Source: Amulumruptor sp947039275 (lineage in GTDB: Bacteria > Bacteroidota > Bacteroidia > Bacteroidales > Muribaculaceae). Taken from it: DNA of 48,149 nucleotides. Below the pieces are notes generated by a model. That model was not told the DNA's origin, did not search any database, and saw only the letters and a list, made by a program, of their open reading frames with translations. The translations under genes were made by a program, and so were the position numbers. Where the stretch lies: contig CAMQYL010000023.1 in assembly GCA_947039275.1 (NCBI GenBank), positions 1 to 48,149 of the forward strand. The letters are read 5' to 3'. Below, one piece after another: positions 17,936 through 26,341 of the stretch. The number at the start of each line of letters is the position of its first letter. The first letter of the stretch is position 1.

Positions 17936-18928
17936 ATGACCACCCGATTGGCTATATTCCCGGCAAAACACTCCCTGTCAGCATTGCTGCCCGCACTTGT
18001 GTCAGCAGCAATGCTGACAGGCTGCTATACCGCTACACACACCGCTCCAATCGGTCAAAACGAGGTCAAAAAGGAGGGCGCGCATGCCCCCTCCCCAGCC
18101 CGACAGCTCATGGCTTCCGTGTCACCGCAAGCACCGTCGGCATGGCAGCCAGGAAAGCGATGGAGCATCACCGACGACCGACTGAAAGTGCTCCTGAACG
18201 CAGTTGACGGTACCATTCCAGAGACCTTGGCATCAGGCGCATTAGTCTATGACAGCATGATTACCGGCAGCAATATCGTAGGCAATGAGTACACTGACAT
18301 CATTTTCATGCTTGAGTCACCCTCTGGAAGCATCGCCAATCCGCACGTCAGAGTCTCTTATCGCGTGGATTCACCACTTGACAGCGTATTGACAAAACCA
18401 TCTCTCCCCATCCCCTTCACCATAGAGTCAAGCATCATCAACGATGCTGACAACCTGTTACGCGGACGAAAACTCCATGTCATGACATCTACATGGCTCG
18501 ATGACAGCGGCAACTACATCAAGCGTCGGAGATTCCTGCCTGTCACGGTCACGGCTGTCTCTGCCGGCACTCCCCAGGCACCACTGCTGGTCAGTTTCCA
18601 TCTTGAGGAAGACCCGACAGTCAAGGGCAATCTGATGCTGACCCTCCCCTCACGATCTGATGCCGACGGACCGCGTGATTTTGCCTCCATGTTTTCGCTG
18701 AGCAACCCCCGCGAAACCTACAAGTCCATATATCCCGACATATGGGAACTCATCACACGCGGACAGGTCACCGAAGGCATGACTCGGGAAGAATGCCGTC
18801 TGTCGCTCGGCAACCCTATGGAAATAAAGAGGCAAGAGATGTATGGCTATACCCGTGAGACATGGCTATATGAGGCTGGCACATATCTGGTATTTGAAGA
18901 TGGCATCCTAAAAACTTCCCGTCTATGA
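17936..18928 (+). CDS. Lipoprotein with BamE/SmpA-like C-terminus
   Basis: The 330-residue protein has a lipobox ending at Cys30 (SAAMLTGC). The central part (about 75-250) is a beta-rich domain I do not recognise. It has pieces such as DSMITGSNIVGNEYTDIIFM and RKLHVMTSTWLDDSGNYIKR. The last 60 residues read WELITRGQVTEGMTREECRL followed by SLGNPMEIKRQEMYGYTRETW and an ending in YLVFEDGIL. This GMT-x-EEC-x-x-x-LG-x-P pattern resembles the BamE/SmpA fold of outer-membrane assembly lipoproteins. The gene sits between a secreted peptidase and an MBL hydrolase and overlaps the latter by 4 bp. An outer-membrane maintenance role is an inference. Confidence 0.7.
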   Translation: MTTRLAIFPAKHSLSALLPALVSAAMLTGCYTATHTAPIGQNEVKKEGAHAPSPARQLMASVSPQAPSAWQPGKRWSITDDRLKVLLNAVDGTIPETLASGALVYDSMITGSNIVGNEYTDIIFMLESPSGSIANPHVRVSYRVDSPLDSVLTKPSLPIPFTIESSIINDADNLLRGRKLHVMTSTWLDDSGNYIKRRRFLPVTVTAVSAGTPQAPLLVSFHLEEDPTVKGNLMLTLPSRSDADGPRDFASMFSLSNPRETYKSIYPDIWELITRGQVTEGMTREECRLSLGNPMEIKRQEMYGYTRETWLYEAGTYLVFEDGILKTSRL

Positions 18929-19695
18929 AACTGACATTTCTCGGCACAGGCACATCTACAGGCGTACCGCAAATCAATTGTACCTGCGCCGTCTGCACAT
19001 CCACCGACCCTCATGACAAGCGTCTACGCTCATCCGTCATGATAGAGGAGCGTGGACGCACATTACTGATTGACTGCGGACCGGATTTCCGCGAACAGAT
19101 ACTCCGCCACCCTGTGTCCAAGATAGATGCCCTGCTTGTCACCCACAGCCACTATGACCACGTGGGAGGCATCGATGACCTGCGACCCTTCAGCCACTCA
19201 TATACCGGACATGGCAACTTCCCTGTGTATTGCACCCGCGATGTGTCAGTAGACCTTCATTCACGTATCCCATACTGCTTCAAACGCCACCCCTATCCAG
19301 GTGCTCCGACATTCGACATCCATGAAATATCCGCCGGGGCTCCATTGAAAATCTGCGGTATAGACGTAATGCCACTTGACGTGCTCCACTGGAAATTGCA
19401 CATACTCGGCTTCAAGATGGGCAATCTGGCATACATCACCGACTGCAAGACCCTTCCTGAAGAAACGATACGAGACATCCAGGGCATAGACACACTTGTC
19501 ATCAACGCACTCCGACGCGAAGAGCACATATCGCACTTGTCACTCTCACAGGCGCTTGAACTAATCGACATAATCAAACCGCGACAGACGTATCTCACCC
19601 ATATATCCGACCGTCTCGGACGACATGCCGATGTTGACCCTACGCTGCCAGACGGAGTGCACCTCGCATATGACGGTCTTAGCATCGAAATCTGA
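18925..19695 (+). CDS. MBL-fold hydrolase, PhnP-like phosphodiesterase family
   Basis: Metallo-beta-lactamase fold protein of 256 residues. The N-terminus MKLTFLGTGTSTGVPQINCTC with a CxCxxC-type cluster (CTCAVC) is characteristic of the PhnP / phosphoribosyl cyclic phosphodiesterase group. The two-metal site is formed by THSHYDHVGG (His74, His76, Asp78, His79) and by later residues in DVLHWKLHILGFKMG, ITDCKTL and SHLSLSQALELI. It likely cleaves a cyclic phosphodiester or related small molecule in the cytoplasm. No phosphonate (phn) genes are nearby, so a general housekeeping role is more likely than phosphonate use. It is coupled to the upstream lipoprotein by an ATGA overlap. Confidence 0.9.
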   Translation: MKLTFLGTGTSTGVPQINCTCAVCTSTDPHDKRLRSSVMIEERGRTLLIDCGPDFREQILRHPVSKIDALLVTHSHYDHVGGIDDLRPFSHSYTGHGNFPVYCTRDVSVDLHSRIPYCFKRHPYPGAPTFDIHEISAGAPLKICGIDVMPLDVLHWKLHILGFKMGNLAYITDCKTLPEETIRDIQGIDTLVINALRREEHISHLSLSQALELIDIIKPRQTYLTHISDRLGRHADVDPTLPDGVHLAYDGLSIEI

Positions 19696-19722
19696 CAAAC
19701 CTAACCTATAAACCTCCATACA

Positions 19723-20829
19723 ATGAAATCATTACAAATCCCAGCCATGGCAATGGTGGGCGCACTGCTACTCGCTGCATGCACCCAGAAATCCACCGGA
19801 GCCTATGAAATCACCATTCCCCTCCCCGGACAGGATATGAACGGTACAGTAGCCTACCTTATCGACTATGACAACGGCGACAAGATGGACAGTACAGTAG
19901 TCACCAACGACTCCATCATATTCAAGGGCACAGTAGACAAGGCTTATCTCGCACGCATCATAGTTGACGGACAGCGCTATGGAAGTGTCATCGTGGAGCA
20001 AGGCACCGTTACCCCCGACTCTGCCGGCAAGCTTACCGGCACGCCCCTCAATGACATTCTCATCAAAGCCGGTGCACGGCTTGACAGCGTAGCAATGCAA
20101 GCCAACAATCTTCCCGAAGATTCTGTGGGCATGGTAAAACTTGATTCGCTCAACAACGTTTATGATAATATAGAGAAGGAAATCGTCATGCAGAATGCCG
20201 AAAATCCCGTAGGATACCTCTACTTTCTTGACCGGGCATACCGCATGGACCTTTCCGAACTTGACGAACAACTCAAGATCTACCCCTTCATGGTATCATA
20301 TCAGCGCATCAAAGATCTCCGCGCAGCCCTCGAAAAAAAGGCTCAGACAAGCGTAGGCAGCAAATACAAGGATTTTGAAGTAAAGAACGACAGTGTCGCC
20401 ATGCGCCTTAGCCAGTTTGTCGGTAAGGACGGCAAGTTCACCCTCGTGGACTTCTGGGCGAGCTGGTGTGGTCCGTGCCGTCGCGAGATTCCGGTCATCA
20501 AGGGTCTCTACGACAAGCATAAGGACAAAGACCTCAATGTGGTGGGCGTAGCCGTATGGGACGAACCCGCAGCCACCCTCAAAGCCATTGACGAACTCGG
20601 CATCACATGGCCATGCATCATCGATGCCCAGAAGATACCGACTGACATCTACGGTATCTCCGGCATCCCCTGCATCATACTGATTGACCCTGACGGCACC
20701 ATCGTGAGCCGCGACAAACAGGGCGACGCATTAGTTGCTGATGTCAACGCTTGCATCGCACAATATCGCGAAAAACAGAAGGAAGCCAAAGAAAATGCAG
20801 CAATGACAGACTCCGCCACCGTAAATTAA
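19723..20829 (+). CDS. TlpA-like thiol-disulfide oxidoreductase lipoprotein with DUF4369
   Basis: Lipoprotein of 368 residues with a lipobox ending at Cys20 (GALLLAAC). Residues about 30-130 form the DUF4369 beta domain (YEITIPLPGQDMNGTVAYLI). The C-terminal thioredoxin domain has the active site DFWASWCGPCRRE, with Cys249 and Cys252, and a cis-proline loop SGIPCIILIDPDG. Such proteins reduce or isomerise disulfides of exported proteins, including cytochrome c apoproteins. An extra Cys directly after the cis-proline (IPC) is unusual but seen in the sequence. It is the last gene of the run before tRNA-fMet and resembles the cysteine-less protein at 8927. Confidence 0.92.
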   Translation: MKSLQIPAMAMVGALLLAACTQKSTGAYEITIPLPGQDMNGTVAYLIDYDNGDKMDSTVVTNDSIIFKGTVDKAYLARIIVDGQRYGSVIVEQGTVTPDSAGKLTGTPLNDILIKAGARLDSVAMQANNLPEDSVGMVKLDSLNNVYDNIEKEIVMQNAENPVGYLYFLDRAYRMDLSELDEQLKIYPFMVSYQRIKDLRAALEKKAQTSVGSKYKDFEVKNDSVAMRLSQFVGKDGKFTLVDFWASWCGPCRREIPVIKGLYDKHKDKDLNVVGVAVWDEPAATLKAIDELGITWPCIIDAQKIPTDIYGISGIPCIILIDPDGTIVSRDKQGDALVADVNACIAQYREKQKEAKENAAMTDSATVN

Positions 20830-20850
20830 CACGATTTAACCCACAAACTA

Positions 20851-20881
20851 TTGACATAAGCCCAAAAACATGCTACCTTTG
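20851..20881 (+). promoter_or_regulatory. Promoter of tRNA-fMet
   Basis: TTGACA at 20851 and TACCTTTG at 20874-20881 are separated by 20 bp, a good match to Bacteroidetes -33/-7 spacing. The -7 box ends 15 bp before the first tRNA base. Confidence 0.75.
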
Positions 20882-20895
20882 CACTCACAAAACAT

Positions 20896-20970
<75 letters not shown>

Positions 20971-21013
20971 AGCCAAGGCGGCTGATTCAAAATCTGAATC
21001 AGCCGCCTTGGCT
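20971..21013 (+). terminator. 18-bp hairpin immediately after tRNA-fMet
   Basis: The 18-nt arm AGCCAAGGCGGCTGATTC and its exact reverse complement are separated by the 7-nt loop AAAATCT. It starts at the base right after the encoded CCA and is probably the tRNA terminator or 3' processing signal. There is no long T-run after it. Confidence 0.7.
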
Positions 21014-21041
21014 ATTATTCGCCATCTCCTCATATGGTTTA

Positions 21042-21077
21042 AAAGACCTTAAGGTCCTTAGAGTCCTTAAGGTCTTT
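21042..21077. terminator. 13-bp perfect hairpin AAAGACCTTAAGG/CCTTAAGGTCTTT
   Basis: Two 13-nt arms (21042-21054 and 21065-21077) with a 10-nt loop TCCTTAGAGT lie between the tRNA and the converging lipoprotein gene (stop at 21091). A- and T-runs flank the stem on both sides. It fits a bidirectional terminator serving both transcripts. The loop repeats the stem motif (CCTTA). Confidence 0.6.
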
Positions 21078-21090
21078 AGATTAATCGGCA

Positions 21091-21522
21091 CTACTGGCGA
21101 TAGAAACTGATCCATGGATAGTTAGGGACGAGCTGGGCATTGAAATAATTGCCGTAGCCGAGCTCTATCTGTCCGGCATAGCTGTAGTCACGGTCGCCGT
21201 CCCACCAGATGTACAGGCTTCCGCCACGTATATAGTGATCACGGAATGTATTGCTGTAAGGGTTTGAAGGCACATTGACCCAGCGGTTGTAACCGCTGCC
21301 ATCAGAGTAGAACATCCACGCAAGTACAGCTCCGTCACGATACTGTCCTTCGTAATATCCTTCAAGATAATACGTGTCGTAGTATCCGCCAGGGATAGGA
21401 GGTCCGTCCGGCTCATCGCCGCATGACACCATTGTCACGCCAAGGAGAGCAACGACAGCTACAAGCAGAAACTTAAGACGCATGCCGCGCTTTGTCACCA
21501 ATGTCTGAATCTTTTTAAGCAT
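21091..21522 (-). CDS. Small Tyr/Gly-rich lipoprotein of unknown function
   Basis: This is a 143-residue protein with a signal peptide and lipobox (VVALLGVTMVSC). The mature part is rich in Tyr, Gly, Trp and Asp (GGYYDTYYLEGYYEGQYRDG, WWDGDRDYSYAGQIELGYGN). I do not recognise a named family. The pattern suggests a small beta-sheet surface lipoprotein of the kind common in Bacteroidales. An internal ATG at 21483 (MRLKFLLVA) would give a more compact signal peptide. A TAAATTTG box lies at 21560-21567 on this strand. It diverges from the RND permease gene and converges on tRNA-fMet. Confidence 0.7.
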   Translation of the reverse strand: MLKKIQTLVTKRGMRLKFLLVAVVALLGVTMVSCGDEPDGPPIPGGYYDTYYLEGYYEGQYRDGAVLAWMFYSDGSGYNRWVNVPSNPYSNTFRDHYIRGGSLYIWWDGDRDYSYAGQIELGYGNYFNAQLVPNYPWISFYRQ

Positions 21523-21559
21523 ATTGTCTATGATGGTTAACAGTTATTTAATTATAGGA

Positions 21560-21567
21560 CAAATTTA
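21560..21567 (-). promoter_or_regulatory. -7 box for the small lipoprotein gene
   Basis: The minus strand reads TAAATTTG, 38 bp upstream of the ATG at 21522. It matches the Bacteroidetes -7 consensus. Confidence 0.4.
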
Positions 21568-21611
21568 AACCTTTTTGGTTTAAGCAGTCTAAGAAAATAA
21601 CTTCGTTTTAG

Positions 21612-21619
21612 TAAATTTG
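21612..21619 (+). promoter_or_regulatory. -7 box for the RND permease gene
   Basis: TAAATTTG lies 23 bp upstream of the ATG at 21643. It faces away from the matching box at 21560, so two divergent promoters share this 120-bp gap. Confidence 0.4.
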
Positions 21620-21642
21620 TATAGCTCAATTCATCACATATC

Positions 21643-24600
21643 ATGAACTCACGCGTATTTATTGACCGCCCCATCTTTTCGGCAGTAATCTCGGTAGCCA
21701 TAGTGATACTCGGCATAATATCCTTGTCGCAGCTCCCCATGGAACAGTTTCCTGAGATCGCACCACCCACCATCAGCGTCCGAGCCAGTTATACAGGTGC
21801 CAACGCTGAAACGGTGCAGAAGAGCGTCATTGTCCCACTCGAGGAGGCCATCAACGGCGTGGAGGACATGATGTACATGGTGTCCACCGCCACCAACAGC
21901 GGCATGGCGAATATACAGATCTACTTCCGGCAGGGCACGGATGGCGATATCGCTATGGTCAATGTGCAAAACCGCATAGCATCAGCCCAGGGACTCCTCC
22001 CTGCCGAGGTGACACGCAGCGGTGTCAACGTGGGCAAACGACAGACAAGCCGCATCAAGACAATCGCTTTATACAGTCCCGATGACAGCTACGACGAGAA
22101 GTTTATCAACAACTACATGAAGATAAACATCGAGCCACGCCTGTCACGCGTGTCGGGCGTGGGGGAAGTAGATGTTCGCGGAGCCGACTACTCGATGCGC
22201 ATATGGCTTGACCCTGCAAAGATGGCATCTTACGGACTCGTTCCGGCAGATATACGCCAGGTACTTGACGAGCAGAATCTCGAAAAAGCCACCGGCACGC
22301 TCGGAGCGGACTCTGACAACACCTTCCGCTACGTGCTCAAATACCGCGGACGTTACGAGGAAGTCTATGAGTTTGAGAACTTGGTGATACGCGCAGGTAA
22401 GGACGGCACAGTGCTTCGCCTCAAGGATGTAGCGAGAATCGAATTGGGACAGCGCGGCTATGACTTCGCCGGGCGTGTCAACGGACATCCCGGCACCACC
22501 GCATCCATATCCCAGACAGCAGGATCCAACGCCAACGAAATCATCACCGAAGTCGACAAAGTAATGGAGGAGATTTCCGCCACCCTCCCCTCCGGACTGG
22601 AACTGGTAAGCCTCATGAGTACCAAGGATTTCCTGGATGCCTCTATCAGCAAGGTCGTACAGACTCTGATTGAGGCAATAATACTGGTAATCTTGGTAGT
22701 GTATATATTCTTGCAGAGTTTCCGCTCCACATTTATTCCTCTGATAGGAATAATTGTGTCACTGATAGGCACGTTTGCATTTCTGCACATCGCTGGATTC
22801 TCCATCAACATGATCACCCTCTTTGCCCTCGTGCTGGTCATAGGTACGGTGGTCGACGATGCCATAGTGGTGGTAGAGGCAGTTCAAGCACGATTTGACG
22901 CTGGCGAACGTTCGCCCTACCGCGCCACCATCGGGGCAATGAAAGATATTGCCACTGCTCTTGTGACCACGACATTTGTGTTTATGGCGGTGTTCATCCC
23001 GGTAAGTTTTATGGGCGGTACTACTGGTGTGTTCTATCGCCAGTTCGGACTGACTATGGCTGTAGCCGTCGGCATATCGCTCATCAATGCCATGACCCTC
23101 TCTCCTGCACTATGCGCCCTTATACTGACTCCGCATGGCAAGAAATCAGACAGCGGCAAGCGCAGCTTCTCCACGCGATTCCATGACGGCTTTGACCGCA
23201 TATTTGCACGCCTGAGCACTCCCTACGTCCGCGGAGTGGCATGGATGCTGCGTCACCGATGGCTGACAGGCGTACTTGTCATCATAGCATCATGCGGACT
23301 CGCTTGGCTGCTTACCAATACCAAGACTGGGCTTGTCCCCGCTGAGGATATGAGTTCGGTCAACATCGATGTGCAGATGCCTCCGGGCACCAATCTCTCC
23401 ACCACCATGAAGATGATGGAAGAGATAGACCGCCGCGTGCGTGACATACCGCAGATTGAGATCTACTCACGCACAGCCGGATTCGGATCCATCACCGGGC
23501 AGAGCGTCACTGCCGGAACATTTGACATCCGACTGAAGAACTGGAAGTATCGCACCGGCAAAGACGATGACGTACAGGCAGTCATAGCGGAGATTTACCG
23601 ACGCACAGCTGACATAACTTCAGCCAAAATACAGGTGTTCACACGCGGAATGATACCAGGCTATGGAGCCACTAACGGCTTCGAGCTATATGTCCAGGAC
23701 CATAACGGCGGCGCAACGGAAGATCTGAAAAACATCACATTCAATTTCCTCGAGCAGCTCAACAAGCGTCCTGAAATCTCCCGAGCCACCACATCATTTG
23801 ACACCAAGTATCCGCAATACTTGGTAGAGGTGGATGCAGCAGCTTGTAAACGTAACGGCGTGTCTCCATCGGACGTGCTTGACGCCCTGTCGGGCTACAT
23901 CGGCGGCAGCTATGCCTCCAACCTCAACAAATTTTCCAAGCTCTACCGTGTCATGGTGCAGGCTTCGCCTGAGTTCCGCCTCGACACCCATGCACTGTCA
24001 AGCATGTTTGTCCGCAACGCTGACGGCGAGATGTCTCCTATCAGCCAATATATCACTGTAGAACGTGTATTCGGCACCGAGTCGCTTTCGCGATTCAACC
24101 TGTTCCCCGCCATCCGCGTCAACGGCAATGCTGCACGCGGCTACAGCTCGGGGCAGGCTATCGCGGCGGTCAAGGAAGTAGCAGCTCAGACATTGCCCAT
24201 GGGCTACGGCTTCGAGTTCAGCGGCATGGCGCGAGAAGAAGCCTCATCAGGGGCTGACACTCTGACCATTTTTGTCATCTGTGTGGTGTTCATCTACCTC
24301 ATCCTCTGCTCGCTCTATGAAAGTCTGTTCATACCGATAGCAGTGATTGTATCAGTGCCGTTCGGTCTCGCTGGCAGTCTGCTTTTTGCCAATCTGGCAG
24401 GACTTGAAAACAACATCTACCTGCAGGTGGGACTTCTCATGCTCATCGGCATGCTTGCCAAGACCGCCATCCTGCTCACCGAATACGCCTCCGAGCGTCG
24501 CCGCGCGGGTATGAGCATAGTCGCCGCCGCTTTGTCAGCCGCCCGAGTGCGTCTGCGTCCTATACTGATGACCTCATTAACGCTCATATTCGGCATGCTC

Positions 24601-24771
24601 CCGATGGCATTTGCATCGGGTGTCGGAGCCAACGGCAACAAATCAATCGGCATAGGCACCTGCGGTGGCATGGCAGTCGGTGTGTTGGCATTGCTGTTTC
24701 TCGTACCGGTGCTCTTCGTCGTGTTCCAGTGGCTTGAGGAAAAAGTGATGCCAAGGCGCAAGCGGCAGTGA
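21643..24771 (+). CDS. RND efflux permease, HAE1/AcrB type
   Basis: Inner-membrane proton-driven drug efflux pump subunit (1042 residues). The N-terminus MNSRVFIDRPIFSAVISVAI is typical of AcrB/MexB. There are two large periplasmic loops and twelve predicted membrane segments. TM4 contains the proton-relay pair in GTVVDDAIVVVEAV, equivalent to the AcrB Asp407/Asp408, and TM10-12 include the conserved GMLAKTAILLTEYA. It should work as a trimer with a membrane-fusion protein and an outer-membrane channel. Neither is encoded next to it: the gene has its own promoter box and is followed by an unrelated cassette. It must therefore use partners encoded elsewhere. Substrates are not predictable. Confidence 0.96.
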   Translation: MNSRVFIDRPIFSAVISVAIVILGIISLSQLPMEQFPEIAPPTISVRASYTGANAETVQKSVIVPLEEAINGVEDMMYMVSTATNSGMANIQIYFRQGTDGDIAMVNVQNRIASAQGLLPAEVTRSGVNVGKRQTSRIKTIALYSPDDSYDEKFINNYMKINIEPRLSRVSGVGEVDVRGADYSMRIWLDPAKMASYGLVPADIRQVLDEQNLEKATGTLGADSDNTFRYVLKYRGRYEEVYEFENLVIRAGKDGTVLRLKDVARIELGQRGYDFAGRVNGHPGTTASISQTAGSNANEIITEVDKVMEEISATLPSGLELVSLMSTKDFLDASISKVVQTLIEAIILVILVVYIFLQSFRSTFIPLIGIIVSLIGTFAFLHIAGFSINMITLFALVLVIGTVVDDAIVVVEAVQARFDAGERSPYRATIGAMKDIATALVTTTFVFMAVFIPVSFMGGTTGVFYRQFGLTMAVAVGISLINAMTLSPALCALILTPHGKKSDSGKRSFSTRFHDGFDRIFARLSTPYVRGVAWMLRHRWLTGVLVIIASCGLAWLLTNTKTGLVPAEDMSSVNIDVQMPPGTNLSTTMKMMEEIDRRVRDIPQIEIYSRTAGFGSITGQSVTAGTFDIRLKNWKYRTGKDDDVQAVIAEIYRRTADITSAKIQVFTRGMIPGYGATNGFELYVQDHNGGATEDLKNITFNFLEQLNKRPEISRATTSFDTKYPQYLVEVDAAACKRNGVSPSDVLDALSGYIGGSYASNLNKFSKLYRVMVQASPEFRLDTHALSSMFVRNADGEMSPISQYITVERVFGTESLSRFNLFPAIRVNGNAARGYSSGQAIAAVKEVAAQTLPMGYGFEFSGMAREEASSGADTLTIFVICVVFIYLILCSLYESLFIPIAVIVSVPFGLAGSLLFANLAGLENNIYLQVGLLMLIGMLAKTAILLTEYASERRRAGMSIVAAALSAARVRLRPILMTSLTLIFGMLPMAFASGVGANGNKSIGIGTCGGMAVGVLALLFLVPVLFVVFQWLEEKVMPRRKRQ

Positions 24772-24802
24772 TTTTTTTGAATACGGGTGCAACCTGAGGA
24801 GA

Positions 24803-24838
24803 CATACGTGCGTCTAACGTATGAAAACAACATACGTT
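24803..24838 (+). promoter_or_regulatory. Three-segment leader with alternative pairing
   Basis: CATACGT (24803-24809), ACGTATG (24817-24823) and CATACGT (24831-24837) occur in a row. The middle segment can pair with either neighbour, with the second option extended to AACGTATG/CATACGTT. The element starts about 60 bp before the ATG at 24867. It may be a terminator of the permease gene or a switchable leader for the sigma-factor cassette; sequence alone does not decide. Confidence 0.35.
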
Positions 24839-24866
24839 AACCCCTAAACATCACACAACAAAAAAT

Positions 24867-25493
24867 ATGAAACGTACAGTATTCTCCTTCATCCTGGCAA
24901 TACTCGCCTTCACCGCCTTACCTTCATACTCATTGGCAGCCAAAGCTCCGACGGACTCCACCGACAAGGCGTTAGAGAAAGCTCTGGCTGACCTCCGAAA
25001 CGGCGACTCAAACGATACACAAGACGAAACCACCGTTGAGGAAGTCACATTTTCCAACTATGACGCCAACGGAACGATGTCTCCTGAGGATATCAAAAGT
25101 GAGATACTTGAAAACTTGAGCGACATCGATGCCGATAACACAGAGATAGCGGATGTGCTATTCTTATTAGGCGTATTCTTCATGCCCTTTATCGCGCTGA
25201 TAGGAGTGGTATGGGTCATCTGCGCATACCGCGCCAACGAACGCCGTCAGCGTTATGCGCTTGTCTCCAAAGCCATAGACAGCAACTATCCACTGCCTCC
25301 GACAGTGTTTGAGCGCAATATGAGATCACCTCTCCGCTCATCTACCTATCTTCTGGCTCTCGGACTCGGCGTAATCGTGTTATTCATATGCGTAGGAGCA
25401 TGGAAAGTAGGATTAGGCATCGGCTGCGTACCCATACTCATCGGCGCAGCTAAAATGACCGCTTATAATCTCGAGAAGGCAGACCGTCGATGA
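24867..25493 (+). CDS. DUF6249-like membrane protein
   Basis: The 208-residue protein has a signal peptide (residues 1-24, ending SYSLAA) and an acidic periplasmic stretch (about 25-90). It then has a membrane segment (VLFLLGVFFMPFIALIGVVWVICAY), a cytoplasmic RRQRYALVSKAIDSNYPLPP segment and two further hydrophobic helices. The RxxRYxLVxKAIxxNxPLP pattern between membrane helices is the hallmark of DUF6249-type proteins, which often accompany ECF sigma factors in Bacteroidetes. It overlaps the sigma gene by 4 bp (ATGA), so it likely takes part in sensing or controlling that sigma factor. The precise role is unknown. Confidence 0.75.
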   Translation: MKRTVFSFILAILAFTALPSYSLAAKAPTDSTDKALEKALADLRNGDSNDTQDETTVEEVTFSNYDANGTMSPEDIKSEILENLSDIDADNTEIADVLFLLGVFFMPFIALIGVVWVICAYRANERRQRYALVSKAIDSNYPLPPTVFERNMRSPLRSSTYLLALGLGVIVLFICVGAWKVGLGIGCVPILIGAAKMTAYNLEKADRR

Positions 25494-26011
25494 CACGTCT
25501 CGAGGAAATATCTCTCGTGGCGAGGTGCGTAGGTTTTGACGACCGACGCGCCTTCGCCCGACTGGTTGACGAATACCATCAGCCTCTGCTGAGGTTCCTG
25601 ACAGGCATGTGCGGCGACGAGATTCTTGCCGCCGACCTGGCTCAGGAAACCTTCATCAAGGCTTGGAGAGGGCTAAAGTCATGGATGGGAAGCGGACGCT
25701 TCTCCACATGGCTCTTTGCCATCGGACTCAATGAGTTTCGCAGCCACACCCGTTCATCGCACACGGAAATCTCCACTGACGAGATTACCGAAGCCGGAGC
25801 AGAACCACTCCGAGGCATCGATGCGCGGATGGACCTGAACGCCGCCCTCCGCTATCTCAGCGAAACACAGCGGGCGGTAGTGTTGTTATTCTACTACCGC
25901 GACCTGCCTATCAAAAAGATAGCATCAATAACCAATATGCCCGAAAACACCGTCAAGAGCCACCTCCAACGAGCCCGCACGGTGCTGAAACAAATCCTCC
26001 AACATCCATAG
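25490..26011 (+). CDS. ECF-type RNA polymerase sigma factor
   Basis: Sigma-70 family protein of 173 residues with only regions 2 and 4. Region 2 includes RFLTGMCGDEILAADLAQET followed by FIKAWRGL (core and -10 binding). Region 4 is the helix-turn-helix PIKKIASITNMPENTVKSHL followed by QRARTVLKQIL. It directs transcription of a dedicated regulon, probably an envelope stress or surface function. Its translation is coupled to the DUF6249-like gene in front, and a small membrane protein follows 7 bp behind. The latter could be the anti-sigma factor, though no zinc-binding anti-sigma motif is present. Confidence 0.93.
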   Translation: MTRLEEISLVARCVGFDDRRAFARLVDEYHQPLLRFLTGMCGDEILAADLAQETFIKAWRGLKSWMGSGRFSTWLFAIGLNEFRSHTRSSHTEISTDEITEAGAEPLRGIDARMDLNAALRYLSETQRAVVLLFYYRDLPIKKIASITNMPENTVKSHLQRARTVLKQILQHP

Positions 26012-26018
26012 ACACACT

Positions 26019-26330
26019 ATGAAACACAACGATAATACAGACACCCGACTGCGCGACCTCTTCAAGTCAGACCTTGCCGCAGGTCCCCGTGACCCAGACT
26101 TCACCCGGAAGGTAATGAACCGTCTGCCTGACCGCAAGCCCATAGGATGGATACGTAAACTGATGACTGTGGTCTACATCATCGCAGCCATCATAGCCAC
26201 CACGCTGTTCGTCTACATCACCAAAGGCATCAATGCCGAGACACTCCGCGACCCGATGATGCTGCTGACATACTTCGGCATGCTCGCCACCTTCTTCACC
26301 ACCATAGCCCTCTCACGCTCCCGCGCGTGA
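26019..26330 (+). CDS. Small membrane protein, candidate anti-sigma partner
   Basis: The 103-residue protein has a soluble N-terminal part (TDTRLRDLFKSDLAAGPRDP followed by DFTRKVMNRLPDRKP) and two hydrophobic segments (LMTVVYIIAAIIATTLFVYI and MLLTYFGMLATFFTTIAL). The short helical N-terminus followed by membrane anchors, and the position right after the ECF sigma gene, suggest an anti-sigma-like regulator. The sequence has no ZAS zinc motif (HX3CX2C). I do not recognise a characterised family, so the role rests on context only. Confidence 0.7.
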   Translation: MKHNDNTDTRLRDLFKSDLAAGPRDPDFTRKVMNRLPDRKPIGWIRKLMTVVYIIAAIIATTLFVYITKGINAETLRDPMMLLTYFGMLATFFTTIALSRSRA

Positions 26331-26341
26331 GAGGCAGCTTA

